A DNA stretch of 64,000 bases from the NCBI GenBank assembly GCA_964494625.1, contig CAZBRT010000001.1:124001-188000 (forward strand). Reading direction: 5' to 3'. The notes under the pieces were generated by a model, which ran no database searches, was not told where the DNA came from, and saw only the letters and a program-made list of their open reading frames with translations. The stretch's first letter is position 1; every line of letters begins with the position of its first letter. The translations under genes were made by a program, and so were the position numbers. Positions 34,874-42,788 of the stretch are shown here, piece by piece. Source of the DNA: UBA2784 sp964494625 (GTDB lineage Bacteria; Pseudomonadota; Alphaproteobacteria; Micropepsales; Micropepsaceae).

Positions 34874-35728
34874 CTACTCCGCTTCGATCCGCGCCTCGAT
34901 GGCGCCCAGGCGGTCGATCTCGACGCGCATGACGTCACCCAAATTGAGCAAGCGGGGCGGCTTCATGCCCATGCCTACACCTCCGGGCGTGCCCGTGAAA
35001 ATGATGTCGCCCGGTTCCAGCGTCATGGCCTGCGAGATGCAGGCGATCTGGTCCCAGATGTTGAAGACGAGGTGCCTGGTGTTTGAATCCTGCCGCTTCT
35101 CGCCATTGATGAAGCAGCGAATGCCGAGCGTGTGGGGGTCGCCCAATTCGTCTGCGGTCACGATGGCGGGACCGAAGGGGGCATGGGTGTCAAAGCTTTT
35201 GCCCACCATCCATTGCGGCGTCTTGAACTGCCAGTCGCGGGCGGTCACGTCATTGCCGCAGGCATAGCCGAACACCACTTCATGCGCGCGTTCCTTGGAC
35301 ACGTGCTTGCAGCGTTTGCCGATGACGGCGACGAGCTCCGCCTCATAGTCCAAGACATGCGAGGCCTTGGGCATCTGCACGGGTGCAAAGGGCGGATTGA
35401 TTGAGGTCGGCATTTTGCAGAACCATACCTGCTCCTGGGGCGTTTCCACGCCGCTCTCGGCAATGTGGTCAGCATAGTTGAGGCCAATGGCGAGAACTTT
35501 CCCGGGGCGCGGAATGGGGGCTTCCAGCGTGACGGCCGAAAGCGCGTGACCGCCTTTGGCCGCAGCAAGGGCGGGGCCAAGCTTCGCGCGCAGATTGTCC
35601 CATTGGGCGATCACATCAATCGCCTGCGCCGGTGCGCCGGCGACAAGCGCGGTGATGGCGTGGACGTGACTGCCCGACAGTAATCCGGCTTCCGTGCGAC
35701 CCTTGTGCGTAAAAGTGACCAATTGCAT
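34874..35728 (-). CDS. Fumarylacetoacetate hydrolase-family protein
   Basis: A 284-residue FAH-superfamily protein acting on a C-C or C=C-containing 2-oxo acid with a divalent metal. Key blocks are AIGLNYADHIAESG and metal-binding DYEAELVAVIGK. Others are the GNDVTARDWQ block, GKSFDTHAPFGPAIV and TGTPGGVGMG. In meta-cleavage pathways FAH-type enzymes serve as hydratases, decarboxylases or hydrolases of the ring-fission product. It lies directly between the hydroxylase (6-nt gap) and the dioxygenase (10-nt gap), which supports that role. Confidence 0.9.
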   Translation of the reverse strand: MQLVTFTHKGRTEAGLLSGSHVHAITALVAGAPAQAIDVIAQWDNLRAKLGPALAAAKGGHALSAVTLEAPIPRPGKVLAIGLNYADHIAESGVETPQEQVWFCKMPTSINPPFAPVQMPKASHVLDYEAELVAVIGKRCKHVSKERAHEVVFGYACGNDVTARDWQFKTPQWMVGKSFDTHAPFGPAIVTADELGDPHTLGIRCFINGEKRQDSNTRHLVFNIWDQIACISQAMTLEPGDIIFTGTPGGVGMGMKPPRLLNLGDVMRVEIDRLGAIEARIEAE

Positions 35729-35738
35729 GTTTTTCTCC

Positions 35739-36671
35739 TCAAGCCATGTGGGCGGGGGCCGTCGGGCCCCAATGGGTTCCGATCAGGTCGTCGAGCTTTG
35801 CCTTGTGCGAGCCATGCGCCTCGTTGAAGAGGTCGCCGTCGGTCCAGTGTTCCAGCGCAAAGCCGAAGGGGTCACGCCAATAGTCGAATATCTGGCTGCC
35901 CAGAATGTGCCGGCCAATGCCCCAAGCGTGATTGTAGCCTTTTTCCTTCATCACATGATGACCCGACAGAAGCGCATCGGCGTCGATGACTTCAAAGGCT
36001 GCGTGGTTGAAGCCGGGCTTGCCGGTTCCCACCAGAAAGAGCGTGTGATGATCGACGGGGCGCGTGCCCTGATTGCAGCGCAGGAACGCGCCAAGCGGCA
36101 TGTCCGGCGCCAGTTCGATTTCGTCCGACGTGAGGAAACCAAAATGCGCCTTGTACCAGACCTCGCTCTTGCGGAAGTCGGTCACATTGACGACGGCATG
36201 GCCCAGACGCCAGACGCGCGCGGGGCCGCCTTGCGGGCATGATTGCGCATTGAGGCGCGCCTTGTCGCGGGCGTCATTCAGCTTCTGGCGTGACGGCAGG
36301 GTTTCGGGCGCAGCATGCGGCCGAACAACCGCCTCCATGGCGAAGCCGTCAGGATCGGTGAGGCGGAGGATTTTTCCGCCACCAGGCTCTGCGTTTGTTG
36401 CGGGCGTGACGCCGGTCATCGCTGCCAGCACGCCAAGCATCGCATCCTCGCCCATGTCAAAGCCAAGCCCGAGAAAGCGCGGCTCTCCCTTGTGGGCAAC
36501 ATAGGCAAAGGGAGCGCCGTTGCCGCCCTTCATGTAAAGCGTGTCGGCCGTGCGCGCCGCGCGTGCCAACCCGAAATCAGAAAGCCATGCCTCGATCATA
36601 TCAAGGTCGGGCACCTGAAAGCGCACATAGGCAATGTCTTTGGCGCGGGGACTGGTCATCTGGTTGCTCAT
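35739..36671 (-). CDS. Extradiol ring-cleavage dioxygenase-like VOC protein
   Basis: A 310-residue two-domain vicinal-oxygen-chelate protein like type I extradiol dioxygenases (2,3-dihydroxybiphenyl 1,2-dioxygenase group). The C-terminal domain shows the three iron ligands in order: His in RLGHAVVNVTD, His in GFNHAAFEV, and Glu in FGFALEHWTDG. The second-shell GIGRHILGSQIFDYWRDP block is also present. It would cleave a catechol made by the adjacent flavin hydroxylase. The ATG at 36671 overlaps the TetR stop (ATGA), so the repressor and enzymes share one message. Confidence 0.87.
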   Translation of the reverse strand: MSNQMTSPRAKDIAYVRFQVPDLDMIEAWLSDFGLARAARTADTLYMKGGNGAPFAYVAHKGEPRFLGLGFDMGEDAMLGVLAAMTGVTPATNAEPGGGKILRLTDPDGFAMEAVVRPHAAPETLPSRQKLNDARDKARLNAQSCPQGGPARVWRLGHAVVNVTDFRKSEVWYKAHFGFLTSDEIELAPDMPLGAFLRCNQGTRPVDHHTLFLVGTGKPGFNHAAFEVIDADALLSGHHVMKEKGYNHAWGIGRHILGSQIFDYWRDPFGFALEHWTDGDLFNEAHGSHKAKLDDLIGTHWGPTAPAHMA

Positions 36672-37324
36672 GGGAGGCGGCTTTCCTTGCGGCGGTTTGC
36701 GATGGCGGCTGCTGCGATGCGCGTCGCCTCGACGGGTCTCAGACCAAGGGCGACAAGGCAGGTGGCAATCACATCGGCGGCAAAGCCGTGCGGCTCTGCC
36801 GGCCGGTGAGCGGGATCCGACAGGCGCATCATGCCGGATACCGCCGCCCCGATGATGACCACGACAGAAGCGTGGGCTGATGCCGTCCAGAAGCGCTTGG
36901 CCTTTGCGCCCATCAACACGTCATTGCGTATTCCGGCATTGATCGCCGCATCCGGATCAACCGTGCCGGGGCGCAGTTTGAGCAATGCGCGTGCGCTGAC
37001 CGGCTGGGCCATCGCATAGGCCAGCACGGTTGAAAGGCCGTTGGCCATGCGCAGGGCCGGATCAGTGACGGAGACATTGGTCGCGTCAATCGCGGCCTCA
37101 AGCTCATTGCGGATGCGCCCGCCGATGGCGGCGGCCAGATCATCCTTGTCTTCAAAGTGGGTATAGAAAGTGCCCTTGGCGACATCGGCCTCGTGGGTGA
37201 TGTCGTCAATCGAGATCGCATCAAGCCCGTGTGCAGCCACAAGCCGTTCGGCGGCAGCGACCAGCCCGCCGCGCGTGCGTTCGCGCTTGCGGATAATCCG
37301 GGTGCGGGCGGTGGGCGGGCTCAT
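36668..37324 (-). CDS. TetR-family transcriptional regulator
   Basis: A 218-residue regulator with an N-terminal HTH (about residues 31-60: AISIDDITHEADVAKGTFYT, then HFEDKDDL) and an all-helical ligand-binding C-terminus. The ATG at 37324 is chosen: an in-frame extension upstream would run through the operator and has no support. It is the first gene of the catabolic operon and probably represses itself and the downstream enzymes through the two palindromes just upstream. Its stop overlaps the dioxygenase start. Confidence 0.9.
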   Translation of the reverse strand: MSPPTARTRIIRKRERTRGGLVAAAERLVAAHGLDAISIDDITHEADVAKGTFYTHFEDKDDLAAAIGGRIRNELEAAIDATNVSVTDPALRMANGLSTVLAYAMAQPVSARALLKLRPGTVDPDAAINAGIRNDVLMGAKAKRFWTASAHASVVVIIGAAVSGMMRLSDPAHRPAEPHGFAADVIATCLVALGLRPVEATRIAAAAIANRRKESRLP

Positions 37325-37326
37325 AA

Positions 37327-37359
37327 TTGACCGTATAGTCAATTCTGACCGTTTGGTCA
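37327..37359. promoter_or_regulatory. Tandem TetR operator palindromes
   Basis: Two adjacent palindromes: TTGACCGTATAGTCAA (37327-37342, arms TTGAC/GTCAA) and TGACCGTTTGGTCA (37346-37359, arms TGACC/GGTCA). They share the TGACCGT core, with centres about 18 bp apart. They sit in the intergenic region between the tetR gene and the divergent nitronate monooxygenase gene, fitting autorepression and possibly control of both directions. Confidence 0.8.
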
Positions 37360-37360
37360 A
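37332..37360 (-). promoter_or_regulatory. Predicted promoter of the tetR/catabolic operon
   Basis: On the minus strand TTGACC (37360-37355) is separated by exactly 17 bp from TATACG (37337-37332), 7 nt before the ATG at 37324. Transcription would start at or next to the ATG, so the mRNA may be leaderless. The -35 box is in one operator palindrome and the -10 in the other, so bound repressor would occlude both. Confidence 0.6.
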
Positions 37361-37447
37361 TAGTCGGGTTTGCCACGGGCGTTGAAAACGCGCCGCCGCC
37401 TTGTCAGGATCAGCAACTTTCCCATCCCCAGCGAGGCCGCAACCCCC

Positions 37448-38422
37448 ATGAAAACCCGGATCACCGAACTTTTCGGCATTGAGCACCCGATCATCCAGGG
37501 GGGCATGCATCATGTCGGTTATGCCGAGATGGCGGCAGCCGTCTCGAACGCCGGCGGGCTTGGCATCATTACAGGCTTGACCCAGCGCACACCGGAAGCA
37601 TTGGCTGCCGAAATCGCCAAGTGCCGCACGCTGACAAAGAAGCCCTTCGGCGTGAACCTCACCTTCCTGCCCTCGCTGACGCCGCCGGACTATCCCGGCT
37701 ACATCCGTGCCATCATCGACGGCGGGGTGAAATCTGTGGAGACGGCGGGCAACAATCCGCAGAAGTACCTGCCCGCACTGAAAGAGGCGGGGATCAAGGT
37801 CATCCACAAATGCACGTCCGTGCGCCACTCGCTCAAAGCCGAGGCCATCGGCTGCGACGCGGTGAGCGTGGACGGGTTTGAATGTGGCGGCCATCCGGGA
37901 GAGGACGACATTCCCAATTTCATCCTCTTGCCGCGCGCCGCCGAAGAACTGAAGATACCGTTCGTTGCTTCCGGCGGCATGGCCGATGGCCGCTCACTGG
38001 TGGCGGCGTTGGCGCTGGGCGCCGAGGGCATGAACATGGGCACGCGCTTCATCGCGACCAAAGAGGCGCCCGTGCATGAGAACGTGAAACAGGCCATCGT
38101 GGCGGCAAGTGAACTCGACACACGGCTTGTCATGCGGCCCTTGCGCAATACCGAGCGCGTCCTGAAAAATTCCGCCGTCGAGCGCCTTCTTGAGAAGGAA
38201 AAGACGCTGGGCGCCAATCTCAAGTTCGAGGACATCATCGAAGAAGTCGCGGGCGTCTATCCGCGCATCATGCAGGGTGGCGAGATGGACGCGGGCGCGT
38301 GGTCGTGCGGCATGGTGGTCGGCCTCATCCATGACATTCCAACCTGCAAGGAACTGATCGACCGCATCATGAAGGAAGCCCACGACATCATCGCCAAGCG
38401 GCTTTCGCGCCTGGCTGCCTGA
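37448..38422 (+). CDS. Nitronate monooxygenase / NPD-family flavoprotein
   Basis: A 324-residue FMN-dependent TIM-barrel protein of the nitropropane dioxygenase family. Markers are the N-terminal IIQGGMHHVGYAEMAAAVSN, the active-site block DGFECGGHPGEDDIPNF, and the phosphate-binding ASGGMADGRSLVAALALGA with GTRFIATKEA. The ATG at 37448 begins the family's MKTRITELFGIEHPI. It is transcribed away from tetR and followed by mobA with a 1-nt TGATG overlap. Other NPD-family functions, such as enoyl reductase-like ones, cannot be excluded. Confidence 0.9.
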   Translation: MKTRITELFGIEHPIIQGGMHHVGYAEMAAAVSNAGGLGIITGLTQRTPEALAAEIAKCRTLTKKPFGVNLTFLPSLTPPDYPGYIRAIIDGGVKSVETAGNNPQKYLPALKEAGIKVIHKCTSVRHSLKAEAIGCDAVSVDGFECGGHPGEDDIPNFILLPRAAEELKIPFVASGGMADGRSLVAALALGAEGMNMGTRFIATKEAPVHENVKQAIVAASELDTRLVMRPLRNTERVLKNSAVERLLEKEKTLGANLKFEDIIEEVAGVYPRIMQGGEMDAGAWSCGMVVGLIHDIPTCKELIDRIMKEAHDIIAKRLSRLAA

Positions 38423-39036
38423 TGCACAAGCCGCGCATCCTTGCCGTCATCCTTGCGGGCGGCAGGGGCACGCGTCTGGGCGGACGGATCAAGACACTGG
38501 AGAGGCTGGGCGGTCTTCGCCTGATCGATCATGTGATTGCGCGCGCGCGCGGCCAGGCCGATGCGATCCTTGTCAGTGCCAACGATTCCCTGCCCGGCCT
38601 GCCGTCGGACGTGAGCCTTCTTGCCGATCAACCGGGCGCGCTGCCCGTGGCTCTTGAGGCGCGCCATGGTCCGCTTGGCGGCATTCTGGCGTCACTGGCC
38701 CATGCCGGGGCACATGGGTTCGATGCGATCCTCACCTTTGCGGGCGACACGCCCTTGGTGCCGCGTGATCTTGGCGCACAACTGCAGCAAGGCGGCACCG
38801 GCATCCTGCTTGCCCGCGTGGACGGCCAGATCATGCCGGTCTTTGGCCTTTGGCCAACCGGGACAATGCTGCGCCTCTCGGAAATTGCGGCAGACGGCGA
38901 ACAATCCGTGGCCGGGGCGGCGCGGCAATTGGGCGGACAGTTTGTTGATGTTGCCTGCGGGATCGGCGACAGTTTCCAGGATCTCGACACACCGGAGGAT
39001 TGGCCATGCCTGACCGCTCTCTTGCCGAAGAGCTGA
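38422..39036 (+). CDS. mobA: Molybdenum cofactor guanylyltransferase
   Basis: A 204-residue MobA-type nucleotidyltransferase that attaches GMP from GTP to molybdopterin to make the bis-MGD cofactor used by NarG. It has the N-terminal nucleotide-binding motif VILAGGRGTRLGG with Lys downstream, the GGILASLAHA block and the TFAGDTPLVPRDL metal-binding Asp region, with DLDTPEDW near the C-terminus. It overlaps the upstream monooxygenase stop by 1 nt and the downstream oxidase start by 31 nt. Its closeness to the narGHJI operon fits supply of cofactor for nitrate reductase. Confidence 0.88.
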   Translation: MHKPRILAVILAGGRGTRLGGRIKTLERLGGLRLIDHVIARARGQADAILVSANDSLPGLPSDVSLLADQPGALPVALEARHGPLGGILASLAHAGAHGFDAILTFAGDTPLVPRDLGAQLQQGGTGILLARVDGQIMPVFGLWPTGTMLRLSEIAADGEQSVAGAARQLGGQFVDVACGIGDSFQDLDTPEDWPCLTALLPKS

Positions 39037-40397
39037 AAGCCATCGTGGGCGCCGCCGGCTTTCTTGACGGTGACGTCGCACGCGATTGGCGCGTGCCGCC
39101 ATTTCCCAACGCGCCCAAGCGCGCGGCCCTTGCCATTGTGCGGCCCGCGAGCACGGAAGAAGTCTCGCGCGTGCTGAAACACTGCAATGCGGCGGGACAA
39201 CGCGTCATCATGGCAGGCGGCCTCACCGGACTTGTGCATGGCGCGGATTCAGGCGCGGGCGACATCATCCTGTCGCTGGAGCGCATGAACCGCATCCGCA
39301 GCATTGATCTGGCCAACCGCACCATGATCGCGGAGGCCGGCGTCATCATCCAGACGTTGCAGGAAGCCGCCGAGGCTCAAGGCCTTCTCTATCCCGTCGA
39401 TTGGGGTGCACGCGGTTCGGCCATGCTGGGCGGATCATTGGCGACGAATGCAGGCGGCAACCGCGTCATCCGCTTTGGCATGACGCGCGACCGGGTTTTG
39501 GGCATCGAGGCCGTGCTGGCCGATGGCACGGTGATCGACAATCTTTCCAGCCTCATCAAGAACAATGCGGGCTATGACCTCAAGAACCTCCTGATCGGCA
39601 GCGAGGGAACGCTGGCCGTGATCACGGCTGCCGTGCTGCGCCTTTCGGAAAAACCGGTGAGCCAGTGCGTGGCGCTTGTCAGCGCCGGTTCGTTCGGCGA
39701 TGTGACCAGCCTTCTTCGCCGCGTGGATCAGGCGCTGGGCGGGCAATTGTCTGCCTTTGAAGTGATGTGGCGGGAATCATACGAGGTTCTGACCGGCTCG
39801 CCCGAGATGAGCCGCGCACCCAAACTGGCGCCTGCCCCTTATACGGTCCTGATCGAGGCGATGGGACCGGATGCAGCGCGCGACCAGGAACAGTTTGAGG
39901 CAGCGCTTGAGGGCGCGCTTGAAGCGGGCATGATCAGCGACGCGGTCATCGCCAAAAGCGACAGCGAGGTGCACGCGATCTGGGGTATCCGCGACAATGT
40001 GTTTTCCTTTGCCGCGCACTGGCCGATCTTCACCTTTGACGTGTCGTTGCCGATCGGTGCGATGGAGACCTATATCGCCCAATTGCGCACGGCGCTGGAT
40101 GCCGCATTTCCGGGCGGCAGGCTTTTCGTTTTCGGCCATCTGGGTGACGGCAACCTGCACCTGATCGTCGCGCCCGGCGTCGGCGATGCAGCGGCGCGGG
40201 CGAAAGTGGAGGCGCTTGTCTATCAGCCGCTCAAGGCCCTGCGCGGGTCCGTCTCGGCCGAACACGGCATCGGGCTTGAGAAGCGCGACTGGCTTTCGGC
40301 CACGCGCGGACCACACGAGATTTCGCTGATGCGGCAGATCAAGCAGGTGTTTGACCCCAACAACATCCTCAATCCGGGGCGGGTGCTGCCGGATTGA
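39006..40397 (+). CDS. FAD-linked oxidase (GlcD / D-2-hydroxyacid dehydrogenase type)
   Basis: A 463-residue flavoprotein of the FAD-binding PCMH plus FAD-oxidase C-terminal family, likely oxidising a D-2-hydroxy acid. Features are the PCMH FAD region VIMAGGLTGLVHGAD, GGSLATNAGGNRVIRFGMTR, LLIGSEGTLAVIT, and the C-terminal metal/substrate blocks FGHLGDGNLHLIV and EHGIGLEKRDW. The ATG at 39006 is used; a TTG two codons earlier is possible. The substrate (glycolate, lactate or 2-hydroxyglutarate) is not determined. It overlaps mobA. Confidence 0.9.
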   Translation: MPDRSLAEELKAIVGAAGFLDGDVARDWRVPPFPNAPKRAALAIVRPASTEEVSRVLKHCNAAGQRVIMAGGLTGLVHGADSGAGDIILSLERMNRIRSIDLANRTMIAEAGVIIQTLQEAAEAQGLLYPVDWGARGSAMLGGSLATNAGGNRVIRFGMTRDRVLGIEAVLADGTVIDNLSSLIKNNAGYDLKNLLIGSEGTLAVITAAVLRLSEKPVSQCVALVSAGSFGDVTSLLRRVDQALGGQLSAFEVMWRESYEVLTGSPEMSRAPKLAPAPYTVLIEAMGPDAARDQEQFEAALEGALEAGMISDAVIAKSDSEVHAIWGIRDNVFSFAAHWPIFTFDVSLPIGAMETYIAQLRTALDAAFPGGRLFVFGHLGDGNLHLIVAPGVGDAAARAKVEALVYQPLKALRGSVSAEHGIGLEKRDWLSATRGPHEISLMRQIKQVFDPNNILNPGRVLPD

Positions 40398-40403
40398 TGC
40401 GCT

Positions 40404-41108
40404 TCACGAAAGGGGATCGTCAATCGTGATCGAGGGGCGCGCGAGATTGCGCAACGCCTCCCGCTTTGATGGCGCAAGCGTGATCGCCGGACCCTTCACC
40501 ACAACGCCATAGGCACCCAGCGCCGCAAAGGAGCGCGAGAGTACTTCCGGCACCATGCCGAGCCGCGACGCCAATGTCTTCTTGTCAAAAGGCAGATCGA
40601 ATTGGCCTTTGTCTCCCGTTTCCGCATCGCGCAGGATCAGCCAGTTTGCCAGACGTTCAAGGCTTGAGCGCAGCTTCTGGTTCTTCAGCTCCTTCACGAC
40701 AGTGCGATAGGCAAGCGCGATCTCCTGCGCCAGCGCGCGCGCAAAGGCTGCGTCCTCGGCGAAATAACGGCGCACCGCATCGGCAGGCACCATCAGGATG
40801 CGGCAGGGTGTCAAGGCGCGCACCGATTTCAGATAGATCTTGTCGAGCAGAACCGCTGCCACGATGAAACTGTGGCCCGCGCCCAGCACCGCAATCGTCG
40901 TCTCGCGATCACGCCAGGCCGAATAGACCTCGACCGCGCCATCGACAATCACGTGAAGAAAATCCGGCGGATCACCCTCGCGCACCAGTTCGACATGGGC
41001 GGGAAACCGCTGAAGGAAGGAGTGTTTCAGCATCGCATTGGCGTGGCTGTCGGCCACGCCGGCAAAAAGCGGCAGCGCACGCATCTCGGTCACATCTTCC
41101 GGCCGCAT
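40404..41108 (-). CDS. Crp/Fnr-family regulator (Dnr/NarR-like)
   Basis: A 234-residue regulator with an N-terminal cyclic-nucleotide-like sensory domain (REGDPPDFLHVIVDGAVEVY) and a C-terminal HTH (FDKKTLASRLGMVPEVLSRS, then FAALGAYGVV). It lacks the N-terminal Cys cluster of FNR, so it is not an Fe-S oxygen sensor. A Dnr- or NarR-like role (NO, nitrate or nitrite response) fits because it is divergent from narK1. The ATG at 41108 is preferred over an in-frame start 21 codons further out. A near-consensus FNR/DNR box lies in the shared intergenic region. Confidence 0.85.
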   Translation of the reverse strand: MRPEDVTEMRALPLFAGVADSHANAMLKHSFLQRFPAHVELVREGDPPDFLHVIVDGAVEVYSAWRDRETTIAVLGAGHSFIVAAVLLDKIYLKSVRALTPCRILMVPADAVRRYFAEDAAFARALAQEIALAYRTVVKELKNQKLRSSLERLANWLILRDAETGDKGQFDLPFDKKTLASRLGMVPEVLSRSFAALGAYGVVVKGPAITLAPSKREALRNLARPSITIDDPLS

Positions 41109-41435
41109 GGCATCGCCCCCTCTTGCAACCCGCACTTTTTCCCGCGCTCTAAGATCGGCGCATGGCGCCACTCACCCTGGCGAATCCGCCACGCCCCTCA
41201 CCGACCCCTCACTTCACTCTAGCGAGGCAAGCACGCGCTGTCTTGATTTTTGTCACTTACGGCTTTGCAAGGTAGCTTTAAATCACTTGATATCCTCGAC
41301 TCCGGCACATGATGAATGTTCCTAACTGCCTTGAAACATTGGTGTTTTCCGGAATGATTGACCGGGATCAAGCCCGCCTGCGCCCCCGGCGGCAGCCTCC
41401 TCCCCGCACTTCCAACAAGCCGGCAGGGGCGGCCC
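41109..41435. promoter_or_regulatory. Divergent regulatory region, Crp/Fnr gene and narK1
   Basis: A 327-bp gap with no coding sequence that I can support. It holds a near-consensus FNR/DNR box at 41358-41371 and a weaker half-matching site TTGATTTTTGTCAC at 41243-41256. AT-rich DNA around 41240-41300 contrasts with the surrounding GC-rich sequence and likely contains promoters. No single -10/-35 pair is convincing. Confidence 0.5.
41358..41371. promoter_or_regulatory. FNR/DNR-type binding site upstream of narK1
   Basis: TTGAC-CGGG-ATCAA matches the TTGAT-N4-ATCAA consensus at nine of ten positions. It lies 64 bp upstream of the narK1 ATG. The adjacent Crp/Fnr-family gene encodes a plausible cognate activator. 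A good -10 hexamer at the class II distance is not obvious. Confidence 0.7.
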
Positions 41436-42767
41436 ATGGCACAGACTCACATCAGCAGCGGCGACCAGCAACGGGCGCTGTGGCTTTCCACCATCTCCTT
41501 CACTGTCTGCTTTGCGGTGTGGACGATTTTTTCCATCATCGGCGTACAGATCAAAGGCGAGCTTGGTCTTTCCGACACGCAATTCGGGCTTCTGGTCGGC
41601 ACGCCGATCCTGACCGGCTCGGTCATCCGCCTGATGCTGGGCATCTGGACCGACCAGTATGGCGGCCGCATCGTTTTCACACTGGTGATGCTGTCAGCGT
41701 CGGTTGCGACATTCCTGCTCACCTTTGCCTATGACTATCCGACTTTCCTGCTCGCCGCGCTGGGCGTCGGCATTGCGGGCGGATCATTCGCGGTCGGCAT
41801 CGCCTACACATCGAAATGGTTCCCGAAAGAAAAGCAGGGAACGGCGCTCGGAATTTTCGGCGCCGGCAATGTCGGTGCAGCCGTCACCAAGTTCCTGGCG
41901 CCCGTCATCATGGTTGCTGCCGGATGGAAGATGGTAGCGATTGTCTGGGCCATCGCACTCGCCGTCATGGCGGTCATCTATTTCGTTGCGACAAAGGATG
42001 ACCCTGACCTCGCCGCGCGGCGCAAGTCCGGTGTAAAGCCGGAACCGATGCGCGCCATGCTGGTGCCGCTCAAGAACCTCCAGGTCTGGCGCTTCTCGCT
42101 CTACTATTTCTTCGTGTTCGGCGGGTTTGTGGCGCTCGCGCTGTGGCTGCCGCGCTACTATGTCGGTGTCTATGGCCTCGACATCGTGACGGCCGGCCTT
42201 CTGGGCGCTGCCTATTCGATCCCCGGCTCGGTCTTCCGCATTCTGGGCGGCACGCTGTCCGACAAGCTGGGCGCGCGCAAGGTGATGTACTGGACCTTCA
42301 TCGGCTCGGTCATCTGCACCTTCCTGCTTTCCTATCCCGCGACGCAGTATTCGGTCACCGGCATCCGCGGACAGATCGACTTCACCATCGCGATCGGCTT
42401 CATCCCCTTTACCGTGCTGACATTTGCACTGGGCTTCTTCATGAGCCTCGGCAAGGCAGCCGTCTACAAGCACATCCCCGTCTATTATCCCGGCCATGTC
42501 GGTTCGGTGGGCGGTGTTGTCGGCCTGATCGGCGGATTGGGCGGGTTTGTGCTGCCCATCGCGTTCGGCGCACTCAACGACTACATCGGCGTATGGACGA
42601 GCTGCTTCATGCTGCTCTTCGTCATCGTCAGCGCAAGCCTTCTGTGGATGCATGCCGCCATCGTGCGCATGAACCGGCTTGAGCATCCCGAACTCGCCGG
42701 GCCCAAGGACTTTCCATCCCACGACATGCTGGGCCCGGTTCTGCCGACAGCCCCTGTGCGCCATTAA
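41436..42767 (+). CDS. narK1: Nitrate/nitrite transporter, NarK1 type
   Basis: A 443-residue major-facilitator protein with about 12 membrane helices that brings nitrate into the cytoplasm for NarG. NarK1-type features are a nitrate-signature-like block LGIFGAGNVGAAVTKFLAP, LTGSVIRLMLGIWTDQYGGR and GLIGGLGGFVLPIAFGAL. The ATG at 41436 has AGGGGCGG upstream; an in-frame ATG at 41360-region would place the FNR site inside the gene. NarK1 types are usually proton/nitrate symporters. It begins the narK1-narK2-narGHJI operon. Confidence 0.88.
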   Translation: MAQTHISSGDQQRALWLSTISFTVCFAVWTIFSIIGVQIKGELGLSDTQFGLLVGTPILTGSVIRLMLGIWTDQYGGRIVFTLVMLSASVATFLLTFAYDYPTFLLAALGVGIAGGSFAVGIAYTSKWFPKEKQGTALGIFGAGNVGAAVTKFLAPVIMVAAGWKMVAIVWAIALAVMAVIYFVATKDDPDLAARRKSGVKPEPMRAMLVPLKNLQVWRFSLYYFFVFGGFVALALWLPRYYVGVYGLDIVTAGLLGAAYSIPGSVFRILGGTLSDKLGARKVMYWTFIGSVICTFLLSYPATQYSVTGIRGQIDFTIAIGFIPFTVLTFALGFFMSLGKAAVYKHIPVYYPGHVGSVGGVVGLIGGLGGFVLPIAFGALNDYIGVWTSCFMLLFVIVSASLLWMHAAIVRMNRLEHPELAGPKDFPSHDMLGPVLPTAPVRH

Positions 42768-42788
42768 CCCACAAGCCGGAGAAACATC

